Shown here piece by piece: positions 50,999-59,725 of a stretch of 64,000 nucleotides of DNA. The position numbers and the translations under genes are program-made. The notes beneath the pieces were generated by a model. That model made no database searches. It was not told where the DNA came from and worked only from the letters and a program-made list of their open reading frames with translations. Origin of the DNA: an uncultured Parabacteroides sp. (GTDB lineage: Bacteria; Bacteroidota; Bacteroidia; Bacteroidales; Tannerellaceae); contig CALCST010000027.1 in NCBI GenBank assembly GCA_937894065.1, positions 1 to 64,000 on the forward strand, given 5' to 3'. Position 1 is the first letter of the stretch. Every line of letters begins with the position of its first letter.

Positions 50999-51029
50999 AA
51001 AGAGTGGGCACATTTGCTCACTCTTTTTT
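50999..51029 (+). terminator. Terminator of the acyl-CoA synthetase gene
   Basis: AAAGAGTGGGCA (50999-51010) and TGCTCACTCTTT (51015-51026) form a 12-base stem with one G-T pair, followed by T. Confidence 0.8.
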
Positions 51030-51124
51030 CACTTTATATTACGTCAAATTATTTTCAATTTGATTTGAATATTTTTCTCATATACTCTAATTAAAATAAA
51101 AACTTATTCTATACGCATATATAA

Positions 51125-51742
51125 TTACAGACAATTAATTATCATTTGAAGTTCATCTAAAAATTTTGCAGCATGAGCTCCATCCATTTGTGTATGGTGG
51201 AATTGAAATGAAATAGTCAGGTATTTCCTGAAGAAAGTTTTTTTTATTTTTCCCCATATCAGGAATGGATTATTGAATATACCACTATACATTCCAACAG
51301 CACCATCTATTTCATAATTCACAAGAGCAGAGGTACCAATAACCATACTTTCAGTTAAATCATAGTTTTCACAGTTTTCTCTTACCTGTTTGGTCAATTG
51401 GAGATAATCATTATTAAATTGAATCAGATTTTCTGAAAAAGGAATATCACAGGAACTTATTTCACCAATTCTATTGGCTACAATCGTATTCACGGCAATT
51501 GTATCATATTGAACCAATCTGTCACCAACAGGAAGTATATAGAATTCCTTAATTCCGGAAGCAGCTTTGCCTATACACCAACACATCAACATATTCAATT
51601 TCAGTCCTTTCTTTTTACTAGTTTTTACAAGTTTAGTCACATCTACCGTCTTGAAAAATGTAACCATTGGCATAGGTGCCTGAATCCACATCTTGTATGC
51701 GTATGCTCGTGTTGTATTTGCGGGGTTAATTTCTTTCTTCAT
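51125..51742 (-). CDS. CatA-like O-acetyltransferase (divergent chloramphenicol acetyltransferase relative)
   Basis: A 205-residue CAT-fold protein. The catalytic motif is FQFHHTQMDGAHAAKFL (HHxxxDG, with the general-base His). The N-terminal half lacks the FxHY...CTYS pattern of true CatA, which is present in the protein at 56560-57207, so chloramphenicol may not be its substrate. Trimeric CAT-like acetyltransferases modify various hydroxylated compounds using acetyl-CoA. It is downstream of an AraC regulator on the same strand (68-base gap), so it may be controlled by that protein. Confidence 0.82.
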   Translation of the reverse strand: MKKEINPANTTRAYAYKMWIQAPMPMVTFFKTVDVTKLVKTSKKKGLKLNMLMCWCIGKAASGIKEFYILPVGDRLVQYDTIAVNTIVANRIGEISSCDIPFSENLIQFNNDYLQLTKQVRENCENYDLTESMVIGTSALVNYEIDGAVGMYSGIFNNPFLIWGKIKKTFFRKYLTISFQFHHTQMDGAHAAKFLDELQMIINCL

Positions 51743-51810
51743 TTCTGTAGCTTTAATTTAAGGTACAAAAATAAAAAGAGCATTTGAGCATGTATAGAAC
51801 AAAAGAGACA

Positions 51811-52629
51811 TTATAATGGAATGCTAAACAGATCAGAATATGGTTCACATATTTCTTTCAGAGATAAGGGAGTATATCCACTGAATATTCTAAATTCACG
51901 GATAAAATGTGACTGGTCTGAATAACCGCATTGATAGGATATTTGCGCTAAACTGATACTTTCAGGTTGGTTTTGCATAAGTTTAAGGGATTTCTGAAAT
52001 CGTACGATTCGTGCATACTCTTTCGGATTCATACCGACCATAGCAAGAAAAACACGTTCAAACTGTTTCTTGCTTAGGCAGGCAATAGATGCCAGTTCTG
52101 AAATCCTAATATTAGGATTAGAATACATTTGACGGATAACTGTCATAATCCTGTCAATATCCTGTTCACGTCTTGATGTTGAATTGATTCTTAATTGCGA
52201 AAGTAGCCATTGTTCTATAAGATTTATACAGTAGTCATTATCTTCACAATCCAGGACTCTCGCAGCTAGACAATTTAATTTCTTATTCTCCAGTCCATAA
52301 CCAGATACTTCCCTATTATAGAACAGAGACGTGGGAACATTAAGAAAGGTACTCATGGCATAAGGATGAAACACTGCAACAATCATCTCTATATTATCCG
52401 TAGCACTAATATGAGACGAGAAGTTAACTTGTCCACTAATAGTTAGTTTATCCTGCTTCGTGCTTAATTCGGGAATATATAAAGCCGACTTTTTATGAAA
52501 TATAATCTGAGGGCAACCAATTGGGAAGGTGTAGGTCTCGATCGGCCGATTACTCTCAAATATCCAATAGTATCTGATATAATCCCTCAACTGTTGGCAT
52601 GGTTTATAAAATCTGAATCCACTTGTCAT
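51811..52629 (-). CDS. AraC-family transcriptional regulator
   Basis: A 272-residue regulator. The N-terminal sensing domain (about 1-150, FRFYKPCQQLRDYIRYYWIF and FPIGCPQIIFHKKS) is of the DUF6597 type, and the C-terminal helix-turn-helix pair is IRISELASIACLSKKQFERV with PKEYARIVRFQKSL and YQCGYSDQSHFIREFR. It probably activates the downstream CatA-like gene or the divergent PNPOx-like gene at 52787; either is inference. A -7 box TATCTTTG (52671-52664, minus strand) lies upstream without a clear -33. Confidence 0.9.
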   Translation of the reverse strand: MTSGFRFYKPCQQLRDYIRYYWIFESNRPIETYTFPIGCPQIIFHKKSALYIPELSTKQDKLTISGQVNFSSHISATDNIEMIVAVFHPYAMSTFLNVPTSLFYNREVSGYGLENKKLNCLAARVLDCEDNDYCINLIEQWLLSQLRINSTSRREQDIDRIMTVIRQMYSNPNIRISELASIACLSKKQFERVFLAMVGMNPKEYARIVRFQKSLKLMQNQPESISLAQISYQCGYSDQSHFIREFRIFSGYTPLSLKEICEPYSDLFSIPL

Positions 52630-52786
52630 CTATAAACATGTTTGTTTTCCTTAAAAACAAGAACAAAGATAGTGATAATAGAACATTATCCGAACATATT
52701 TTAAGCTATTAAAAATGAACATTGAAGATATTTCCGTATTTTTGAGATTATAATAATAAAAACTCTCAATTTTTAGAAGCAAATAT

Positions 52787-53467
52787 ATGGGACAACAGTT
52801 TTGCCAAAGTTGCGGTATGCCTCTCACTGATACAAATAAAGGAACAAACTCTGATGGAAGTTTGAACAATGAATATTGTTCCTATTGTTATCAGAAAGGA
52901 CAATTCACACAAGATTTTAACATGAACCAAATGATAGAATTTTGTGCTCAATTTACTGAACAGATAAATAAGGAGACAGGATGGAATCTTACTCCGGAAC
53001 AGGCTAAGGAAAATATGAGACAATTCTTCCCTACTCTTAAACGATGGAAAGAAAAAGATGAAAGAGCACTTACAGAAAAGGCAACTAGCTTGTTAGCACA
53101 ATGTAAGGACATTACGATTGCCTCAATTGATGCCGAAGGATTTCCACGTCCGGTTCCAATGTCCAAAATCAGTTCAAAAGGATGTAATGAGGTATGGTTG
53201 GCAACAGCTGCCAATTCAGTGAAGGTTACAGATTTCAAACTAAACAATAAAGCCGGACTTTGTTATTCAAACTATGGTGACAGTGTCGGTTTGAGAGGAA
53301 TCATTGAGATTATAACTGATGATAACATACGAAAAGAAATGTGGCAGGACTGGCTTATCAATCACTTTCCGTATGGCCCTACAGATCCTAATTTTGTACT
53401 TTTACATTTCATAGGAAAAGAGGCTACATTTTGGATTAATGGAGAATTTGCGCACGAAAAGTTGTAA
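52787..53467 (+). CDS. Zinc-ribbon and pyridoxamine 5'-phosphate oxidase-like fusion protein
   Basis: A 226-residue two-domain protein. Residues 1-60 are a zinc-ribbon-like segment (FCQSCGMPLT ... EYCSYCYQKG, two CxxC pairs) followed by a helix. Residues 85-226 are a PNPOx/general-stress-protein-26-like flavin-binding split barrel (ITIASIDAEGFPRPVPMSKI, LCYSNYGDSVGLRGI, FWINGEFAHEKL). Such proteins bind flavin or F420-type cofactors and are linked to stress. It is divergent from the AraC gene. A -7-like TATTTTTG is at 52737-52744. Confidence 0.85.
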   Translation: MGQQFCQSCGMPLTDTNKGTNSDGSLNNEYCSYCYQKGQFTQDFNMNQMIEFCAQFTEQINKETGWNLTPEQAKENMRQFFPTLKRWKEKDERALTEKATSLLAQCKDITIASIDAEGFPRPVPMSKISSKGCNEVWLATAANSVKVTDFKLNNKAGLCYSNYGDSVGLRGIIEIITDDNIRKEMWQDWLINHFPYGPTDPNFVLLHFIGKEATFWINGEFAHEKL

Positions 53468-53602
53468 TATAAATTCATATTATTAAGAATAGACATAGCA
53501 TTCTTTATGTCTTGCATTCATTATGAAAAAAGTAAAATATTTAGGACAATAACCTCCTACTGAAAAGACAAAATTACAAAATGCAAATCAAAATGGCCGA
53601 CA

Positions 53603-54169
53603 ATGGAAATTCATAATTTATTGGATGTCAAATCAAGAACCGAGCTGCGTAGATGGCTAATACAGAACCACAAAACGGAGAAAGAATGTTGGGTAGTCGT
53701 GAAACGTGGAAGGCCTACAGATGACAATACTTTTTGGTATATCGATGCTGTAGAAGAAGCCTTATGTTTCGGCTGGATAGACAGTACTACAAAAAAAATA
53801 GCAGATGATGTCACAGCCCAGAAACTTTGCCCCAGAAAGCCAAGAAGCAATTGGTCCGAGCTCAATAAAGAAAGATGCCGCAGAATGGAACGATTAGGAC
53901 TGATGACAGATGCCGGAAGAGCCGTTCTACCGGATATGTCACCTAATGGTTTTATCATAGACAAGAATATATTACAGAGGCTACAATCCGACCCGGTAGT
54001 GTGGAACAACTTCTGCCAATTTCCTGATTTATATAGGCGAATAAGAATTGATACCATCCAAATCAAAAGGAATCAACCCGAACTTTTTGAAAGCCGCCTG
54101 AACAAATTCATAGAAAATACCCGAAAAGGACTTCTCTACGGAGAATGGAATGACAACGGAAGATTATAA
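53603..54169 (+). CDS. YdeI/OmpD-associated family protein
   Basis: A 188-residue protein. CWVVVKRGRPTDDNTFWYID, EEALCFGWIDSTTKKIADD and FCPR-like PRKPRSNWSELNKERCRRME match the YdeI/OmpD-associated family, described as bacteriocin-protection or stress proteins. No signal peptide. It is a cytosolic protein of unclear biochemistry. It lies 135 bases after the PNPOx-like gene and before a MATE gene, in a region of accessory resistance functions. Confidence 0.88.
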   Translation: MEIHNLLDVKSRTELRRWLIQNHKTEKECWVVVKRGRPTDDNTFWYIDAVEEALCFGWIDSTTKKIADDVTAQKLCPRKPRSNWSELNKERCRRMERLGLMTDAGRAVLPDMSPNGFIIDKNILQRLQSDPVVWNNFCQFPDLYRRIRIDTIQIKRNQPELFESRLNKFIENTRKGLLYGEWNDNGRL

Positions 54170-54205
54170 AAATACAGGAAAGCATTAACCTATTTCTATT
54201 TTTAT

Positions 54206-54432
54206 TACCTTTGTTCCTAGGATATTAAAAACAAAGATTGTTCAACCTATGAAATGGCAATTGTGCATATAGCTGCGCATAATGAATAGCATTCTCAATT
54301 CAAGCTATTGTTAATATACAGGCCCATAATACAGGTCTGTACTTCTTTATTTTGCCATTATATCAAATAATTACTTTACAAATAAGTTATGTTACCAGTT
54401 GACAGTACTTATTGTATATATCATGTTGAACA
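54206..54432 (+). promoter_or_regulatory. Long leader of MATE gene with possible leader peptides and hairpin
   Basis: A -7 box TACCTTTG at 54206-54213 is 220 bases before the MATE start. The leader holds two short frames, MKWQLCI (54249-54272) and MNSILNSSYC (54282-54314), followed by a hairpin TACAGGCC (54317-54324)/GGTCTGTA (54334-54341) and a T-rich tract, then a second inverted pair AATAAGT (54381-54387)/ACTTATT (54407-54413). This resembles attenuation leaders of resistance genes; no -33 box is clear. Confidence 0.4.
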
Positions 54433-55725
54433 ATGAACTATACATATAAAAACATATGGCTCATCAACTTTCCGGTTATGATGAGCATCCTTATCGAACA
54501 ACTTATTAATATAACTGATGCTATCTTCTTAGGTCATGTTGGTGAAATAGAATTGGGGGCATCCGCACTCGCTGGAATCTGGTATCTTGCCATTTATATG
54601 CTCGGCTTCGGATTCAGTATAGGTTTACAGGTTGTCATTGCACGGCGTAATGGCGAGCAGCAATATTCAGAAACAGGTAGGACATTCTTTCAAGGATTAC
54701 TTTTTCTGTCGGGTTTAGCAGTTCTACTGTGCACTATTTCGAAAATATTATCTCCCTTGATTCTGAGCAATCAGATTGCATCTGAGAAAGTATATTATGC
54801 TGTTATTGACTATCTGGACTGGCGCATTTGGGGATTAATGTTTTCTTTTCCATTTCTTTCGTTACGATCTTTCCTTGTCGGTATCACACTTACAAAGCCC
54901 TTGAACAAAGCTGCCTTCACCGCAGTATTGGTGAATATACCTTGTAATTGGCTTTTCATATTTTATTTCGATATGGGAATAGCCGGTGCTGCTATAGCAT
55001 CTTCATTTGCAGAATTGTGCTCATTGATAATATTGTCTATACATGTTTTACGAAAAATGGACAGAAAGGTTTATGGTCTGAACTGGCAGTTTAATAAAAA
55101 CATATTCCATCATGTCTGCCGTGTATCTATCTGGAGCATGTTCAATCCGTTTATTGGTGTAGCCTCATGGTTTGCCTTCTTCGTAGCTATTGAGCACTTG
55201 GGCGAGTTGGAACTGGCAGCGACAAATGTAATACGTAGCATATCTACCTTGTTTTTCGTCATAGTCAATTCACTGGCAGCAACAACCGGCTCATTGGTAA
55301 GTAATCTATTGGGAGCAGGACAAAAGAGTCAGATTTTCCCGTTATGTAACCGGATTATCCGTTTGGGATATGCCGTGGGATTCCCTCTTATTATCCTTTC
55401 TATAATCTGTTTCAATCCTCTTTTCAATATTTATTCGGATAATGAAAGTATGATACAAATAGCACAGCTACCATTTACAGTAGCTCTGTTGAATTATGCT
55501 TTTGCATTACCTGGTTATGTATATATGAATGCTGTCACAGGAACAGGTGCCACACGTACAACCTTCATTTTTCAAGCTGTAACCATTATAGCCTACCAGA
55601 TTTATTTATGGACGATAAGTAATTTCAGCTCATCACTGTCTGTATATTGGACATCTGAATATTTGTATGTAATATTATTTGGAATACTTTCCGTCATCTA
55701 TATTAAATACAAAAACTATTCATAG
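54433..55725 (+). CDS. MATE-family efflux transporter, second copy
   Basis: A 430-residue membrane protein with about twelve hydrophobic segments. INFPVMMSILIEQLINITDA, FLGHVGEIELGASALAGIW and SLVSNLLGAGQKSQIFPL are MATE signatures. It is not closely similar to the MATE protein at 40515-41870 by eye and probably belongs to another subgroup. It pumps drugs or metabolites outward using an ion gradient. It has a long 5' leader. An inverted repeat follows at 55778-55824. Confidence 0.92.
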   Translation: MNYTYKNIWLINFPVMMSILIEQLINITDAIFLGHVGEIELGASALAGIWYLAIYMLGFGFSIGLQVVIARRNGEQQYSETGRTFFQGLLFLSGLAVLLCTISKILSPLILSNQIASEKVYYAVIDYLDWRIWGLMFSFPFLSLRSFLVGITLTKPLNKAAFTAVLVNIPCNWLFIFYFDMGIAGAAIASSFAELCSLIILSIHVLRKMDRKVYGLNWQFNKNIFHHVCRVSIWSMFNPFIGVASWFAFFVAIEHLGELELAATNVIRSISTLFFVIVNSLAATTGSLVSNLLGAGQKSQIFPLCNRIIRLGYAVGFPLIILSIICFNPLFNIYSDNESMIQIAQLPFTVALLNYAFALPGYVYMNAVTGTGATRTTFIFQAVTIIAYQIYLWTISNFSSSLSVYWTSEYLYVILFGILSVIYIKYKNYS

Positions 55726-55777
55726 TTTTAATTCCATAATTAAAAGTAATTTAGAGAAATCTACTATTCCAAATTTT

Positions 55778-55824
55778 AATACCTAAAAGAACGTGATTTT
55801 TATAAATACGCTCTTTTAGGTATT
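55778..55824. terminator. Hairpin after the MATE gene
   Basis: AATACCTAAAAGA (55778-55790) and TCTTTTAGGTATT (55812-55824) form a perfect 13-base stem over a 21-base AT-rich loop, between the convergent MATE and lipoprotein genes. Confidence 0.65.
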
Positions 55825-55901
55825 GGTTATTATTTCCTATTCTTTGATTGTTCTATTTGTTTCTATATGACAGTCTTACCTATGTAAATGAAAATCACAC
55901 A

Positions 55902-56525
55902 CTAAAATTCCACAACCTTATCTATCTTCAATATCCTGCCACTCTCTCCATCAACCAATTTATACTGTATCTGTCGAATTCCACCAGTCGGTTTAGCATT
56001 ACTGTCTCCATCATTGTAGATTGGGAAACGTTGGCAAAATGTGCTTTCAACAATAGCCATTTCATCATGTCCCATATAACCTTTGTTTATTTCATTATTT
56101 TCTGATACTTCGGGTAAATATACCTGACTTACAGATTTTCCATTGTTTACAGAATATCCGATAAATTTTCCATAACTACCGCTTCCATCTGATGTAAGAT
56201 AAACAAACAACTCCGGATAACTGTCAATATTCAAATCTCCTATTTCGGCATTAACAACCGCATATCCAGTTATATCATGACACAATGTTTCGTTGGATAC
56301 ACTCAATCCGGAAGGTTGAATCATAAGGCTGTCACCTTTAACACTAACATTAAATGATATCTTGCTTCCAGGATACGTCAATTCTTTATTAAATCTTTCC
56401 TCACATACCTCCTGTTTTAATGAACCTGCATCTTCTTTAGCTGTCACATCTGAAACTTTTTCATTTTTGCTGAAGGAACAAGACATCAATAAAACACATA
56501 ACACAAATGAACTTATTTTCTTCAT
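55902..56525 (-). CDS. PliI-like lysozyme inhibitor lipoprotein
   Basis: A 207-residue lipoprotein: signal peptide with lipobox LLMSC (Cys after MKKISSFVLCVLLMS). The mature part has FNVSVKGDSLMIQPSG, DLNIDSYPELFVYLTSDGSGSYGKF and FCQRFPIYNDGD, matching the periplasmic i-type lysozyme inhibitor (PliI) family, where the SGSYG segment is the inhibitory loop. It would protect the cell wall against host or rival lysozymes. ATG 56525 gives the best signal peptide. It lies 34 bases after the catA-type gene on the same strand, so they may be co-transcribed. Confidence 0.7.
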   Translation of the reverse strand: MKKISSFVLCVLLMSCSFSKNEKVSDVTAKEDAGSLKQEVCEERFNKELTYPGSKISFNVSVKGDSLMIQPSGLSVSNETLCHDITGYAVVNAEIGDLNIDSYPELFVYLTSDGSGSYGKFIGYSVNNGKSVSQVYLPEVSENNEINKGYMGHDEMAIVESTFCQRFPIYNDGDSNAKPTGGIRQIQYKLVDGESGRILKIDKVVEF

Positions 56526-56559
56526 ATTCTTCATTCTTTTATAACTGCACAATAATTTA

Positions 56560-57207
56560 TTACATATACATTTTTATATCATTACATATTTGTTGGATTT
56601 CATTTATAAATCTTGATACATGAAACCCGTCACAAACAGCATGATGAACTTGAATAGAAATAGGAATAAGATATTTATCATCTTGCTGAAAATATTTTCC
56701 ATAAGTAAAAATAGGCAACAGATAACTTCCATCTGCAAATATATTCAGATTGAAACCGGTAAATGTGGCCCAAGGTAATGAAGATATTGGAAAGGTATTC
56801 GCTGGAATATTAGGCTTGGCATCTATTCCACAATTACAGCCAAACATCTCGATATCCTGCTCATAATTAGCAAGGAAAGTCATAAGATTATCATTCCATT
56901 CTGTCCATATATTGGAAAATGTTTCATTCTCCTTATGGAAAACTGTATAGCATGGCGACATGCTATCCCATACACCCAATTCTCCCTTATCATTTATTGC
57001 TGTACGAAACTCTTCATGATTATTTACGACTTTTGTCAATACATAAATCAAAAGTGGATAAAGTTTCGTATGATTTTTGTTTTTAAACAATATAACCTCT
57101 GATATGTCTATGTTTACGGTAATGCTATACGTACACCGTATCTGACTAAAATAATGATCAAAATACGATTTTCTTTTCCAAGTTTCTTTATTTATAAGTT
57201 TAAACAT
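56560..57207 (-). CDS. Type A chloramphenicol acetyltransferase
   Basis: A 215-residue CAT that acetylates the 3-hydroxyl of chloramphenicol with acetyl-CoA. It has FDHYFSQIRCTYSITVNIDI, FRTAINDKGELGVWDSMSPC, ETFSNIWTEWNDNLMTFLAN, and the catalytic QVHHAVCDGFHVSRF with HHxxxDG. These match true CatA proteins far better than the CAT-like gene at 51125, so drug inactivation is plausible, though chromosomal CAT relatives in Bacteroidetes are not always resistance factors. It is followed by the PliI-like gene. Confidence 0.88.
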   Translation of the reverse strand: MFKLINKETWKRKSYFDHYFSQIRCTYSITVNIDISEVILFKNKNHTKLYPLLIYVLTKVVNNHEEFRTAINDKGELGVWDSMSPCYTVFHKENETFSNIWTEWNDNLMTFLANYEQDIEMFGCNCGIDAKPNIPANTFPISSLPWATFTGFNLNIFADGSYLLPIFTYGKYFQQDDKYLIPISIQVHHAVCDGFHVSRFINEIQQICNDIKMYM

Positions 57208-57285
57208 ATAATTTCTATTTTAAATCAAGACTAATCCGTCAGTCGTCTTTATATAATCACTCTCTTACTTTCCCCAATTAACCTA

Positions 57286-58425
57286 TCAAACCCTCAAGAA
57301 TATACGCTGCTTATACATAACCCACATAATAAAGTAAACAATCGCTACATTACTTAATACAATCAATGGGTGATAAAAGCTGCCAAGATATTGTGAAAAT
57401 CCATAAAGCAAAGATTCTCCTATGCAATTAAAACTGATAGTTTCAGCCAACATATAAACTACGATAGAATTTTGACCATAGACCTTGAGCCAAGTAATAT
57501 TACTGCGATGACCTTTATAATCTATCCAATAATAAAACAGTCCCATAAGCAAAAAACAATAACCGCTGCTGACAAACACCATCGAGCTAGTCCATATTGT
57601 CTTGATGACCGGCAACACCAGATTCCATGTCCAGCCTAGCACTACGAGAGCAGCTCCGACAGATAGAAATAACTGAACCTTCTTTTTCTCTGCCAGTTCG
57701 TGACTTTTGGCAATATATCCGGCAAACATTCCCGACATCACTGTCACCACAAAGTTCAAACTGCTTAAAATCCAAGTGTAATAATAGCCAACAGCAAAAA
57801 CTACTGTTCCATTCTGCATTTCAGCCCCGTCGCGGAAACGCCCCATCAATGCACGGTCAATTCCTTCACAGAGATTACCATCTGGAGTGTAGTCTCCACC
57901 GCCAAACGAACCTAATCTGATGAACTGCATTGCAGCCCAATAAATCATCAACAAGACAAATGACGATATAATCTGAGTACGTTTGGATGTGTACAAGTAA
58001 AACAGTACAGAAAATAAATATCCCACGGCAATACTCTGCAGTGTATTTGTATACAAATAGATATGCGACGGATCTAATGACCGTAAATTACCCTGCACTA
58101 TCATACCGAAGAGCCATAGAAGCAACACACGTTTCACCAATCGCCTTATAAGTGGCTTTTTGTCCGGGTCATTCTTATAACGTGAATATGCAAACGGAAT
58201 CGTAATTCCCGACATAAAAAGGAATAATGGCATTATCAAATCCCAAGGTGAGAATCCTGTCCATTCCTGATGTGAAAGCAACCATTTACACGAATTCAAC
58301 CATGGCACGCCAGCGGCATTGATAACAGACATGAGAAATGGTCCTAACGCAACCAAAAAGAACAAATCGAAACCCCTAAGGGCATCAAGCGATTCCAATC
58401 GCTTCGGCATAGCTTGTTTTTCCAT
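57286..58425 (-). CDS. DUF5009 / heparan-alpha-glucosaminide N-acetyltransferase-like membrane protein
   Basis: A 379-residue integral membrane protein with about ten segments. RLESLDALRGFDLFFLVALG, FSPWDLIMPLFLFMSGITIP and YGQNSIVVYMLAETISFN are typical of the acyltransferase DUF5009 family of Bacteroidetes, related to lysosomal HGSNAT, which moves acetyl groups across the membrane to glucosamine. The conserved Asp and Arg of LDALRGFD and the His in LLSHQEWTG support catalysis. It is likely involved in glycan modification or catabolism. ATG 58425 or Met6 are both possible starts. Confidence 0.88.
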   Translation of the reverse strand: MEKQAMPKRLESLDALRGFDLFFLVALGPFLMSVINAAGVPWLNSCKWLLSHQEWTGFSPWDLIMPLFLFMSGITIPFAYSRYKNDPDKKPLIRRLVKRVLLLWLFGMIVQGNLRSLDPSHIYLYTNTLQSIAVGYLFSVLFYLYTSKRTQIISSFVLLMIYWAAMQFIRLGSFGGGDYTPDGNLCEGIDRALMGRFRDGAEMQNGTVVFAVGYYYTWILSSLNFVVTVMSGMFAGYIAKSHELAEKKKVQLFLSVGAALVVLGWTWNLVLPVIKTIWTSSMVFVSSGYCFLLMGLFYYWIDYKGHRSNITWLKVYGQNSIVVYMLAETISFNCIGESLLYGFSQYLGSFYHPLIVLSNVAIVYFIMWVMYKQRIFLRV

Positions 58426-58467
58426 ATTTATTAGAATTAATATTTGTCAGATTTAAAGAAAACATTT

Positions 58468-58680
58468 TTAGAAATAATAATTATTATCCCTTATCTCAAG
58501 CGTGATATCCATATATGAACGCTTGCCCTCGATATAGTCTGCATATAATATCTCGGCTTCCTTTCCTTTCAGGATACGGCACTTACCACACGATTCACAA
58601 TCGTGCAGGCATTTCCAAGCATTGAGGACGAATGCTCTGCGCTCTTCTTTTGTTGATTGTTCAATATTTGGAGGTATCAT
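58468..58680 (-). CDS. Small cysteine-rich protein of unknown function
   Basis: A 70-residue protein of no recognised family. It contains CLHDCESCGKC, four cysteines in eleven residues, in a predicted helix-rich, soluble chain, suggesting metal or iron-sulfur binding. ATG 58680 is chosen over TTG 58689. It lies 42 bases upstream of the DUF5009 gene on the same strand and may be transcribed with it. Confidence 0.65.
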   Translation of the reverse strand: MIPPNIEQSTKEERRAFVLNAWKCLHDCESCGKCRILKGKEAEILYADYIEGKRSYMDITLEIRDNNYYF

Positions 58681-58765
58681 AATATGCAAATATATAACTC
58701 GAAAAGAGCAGAAACAAATCCAGAACCGGATTTTTTATTTGAAATAATATGATGCTAACATAAGC

Positions 58766-58796
58766 TTGATTTATCAGACATAATATCTTACCTTTG
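58766..58796 (+). promoter_or_regulatory. Promoter of the glutaredoxin-esterase-AlkZ operon
   Basis: TTG (58766-58768), 20 bases, TACCTTTG (58789-58796); predicted start near 58802, leader about 18 bases. Confidence 0.75.
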
Positions 58797-58819
58797 ATGG
58801 AACTTCAAATAATAATGCT

Positions 58820-59119
58820 ATGATTAAGATTTATGGTATGGAGACTTGCCCTGATTGCACATATGTGGAAGAGCAAGTAAAAGGAAACGACAAATACGAA
58901 GTCATCGATATTGGCCGGCATGTGAAAGATCTGAAAGCTTTTCTGAGACTCAGGGACAACAGTCCGGTTTTCGATGAAGCAAAACGTAACGGAGCTGCAG
59001 GCATTCCTTGTTTTGTTCTGGAAGACGGAACAGTTACATTGAATCCTGAAGATGCAGGATTAAATTCACGCCCGGTAAACGAAGGGGCAACATGTAATAT
59101 TGACGGAAGCGGTTGTTGA
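58820..59119 (+). CDS. Glutaredoxin-related protein
   Basis: A 99-residue thioredoxin-fold protein with the dithiol motif CPDC (residues 10-13) at the start of the first helix, and GIPCFVLEDGT with a cis-proline. The tail ends NEGATCNIDGSGC, two extra cysteines. It is the first gene of a three-gene operon with a YqiA-like hydrolase and an AlkZ-related protein, and probably reduces disulfides. Its partner is not known. Confidence 0.87.
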   Translation: MIKIYGMETCPDCTYVEEQVKGNDKYEVIDIGRHVKDLKAFLRLRDNSPVFDEAKRNGAAGIPCFVLEDGTVTLNPEDAGLNSRPVNEGATCNIDGSGC

Positions 59120-59121
59120 TT

Positions 59122-59721
59122 ATGGCACACAAGATTATTTTTCTTCACGGTTTTTTTGCTTCAGGGGAATGTGTTCCGGCACAAGCCCTGAGAGAATATT
59201 TCAATGGTAAAGCGGAGTTGCTGACACCTGATTTGCCTTTACATCCATATAAGGCTATCGAATTCATGCAGCATGTTTGCGAACAGGAAAAGCCGGATAT
59301 ATTGATAGGAAACAGTAACGGTTCGTTCCTTACACAAATAATCGCTGCAAAAAATGGAATTCCAGCATTGCTGGGAAATCCTCATTTAAAGATGACGGAT
59401 TTCTTAAAAGAACGTGTTGGCTTGCATGAATATAAGTCGCCGCGCGCCGACGGAAATCAGCAGCTCGTCATTGACCAGGCATTGATTGACGAATTTGAAG
59501 ATCTTCAGCAACACCAGTGGGACTATTGCACACCTGACAATCAGGAAAGGATATGGGGCTTATTCGGAGATAATGACCAGGTGGCACATTATGAGCCGCT
59601 ATTCCTGATGCATTATAAGCATTCTTATCATTTCCCCGGCGGTCACACTCCAACTGCGGAAGAAGTAAAGAAATATTATGCTCCGCTGGCAGAAAAGTTA
59701 TATATGAGCTTTGTTAGATAG
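59122..59721 (+). CDS. YqiA/YcfP-type alpha/beta hydrolase
   Basis: A 199-residue small esterase-like protein. It starts MAHKIIFLHGFFASGECVPA (HGF oxyanion loop), has the nucleophile in IGNSNGSFLTQI (GNSNG), and FPGGHTPTAEE near the end with the His. The YqiA/YcfP group are small alpha/beta hydrolases of mostly unknown substrate. ATG 59122 is chosen; the TTG at 59113 overlaps the previous stop. It starts two bases after the glutaredoxin stop. Confidence 0.87.
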   Translation: MAHKIIFLHGFFASGECVPAQALREYFNGKAELLTPDLPLHPYKAIEFMQHVCEQEKPDILIGNSNGSFLTQIIAAKNGIPALLGNPHLKMTDFLKERVGLHEYKSPRADGNQQLVIDQALIDEFEDLQQHQWDYCTPDNQERIWGLFGDNDQVAHYEPLFLMHYKHSYHFPGGHTPTAEEVKKYYAPLAEKLYMSFVR

Positions 59722-59725
59722 AATT

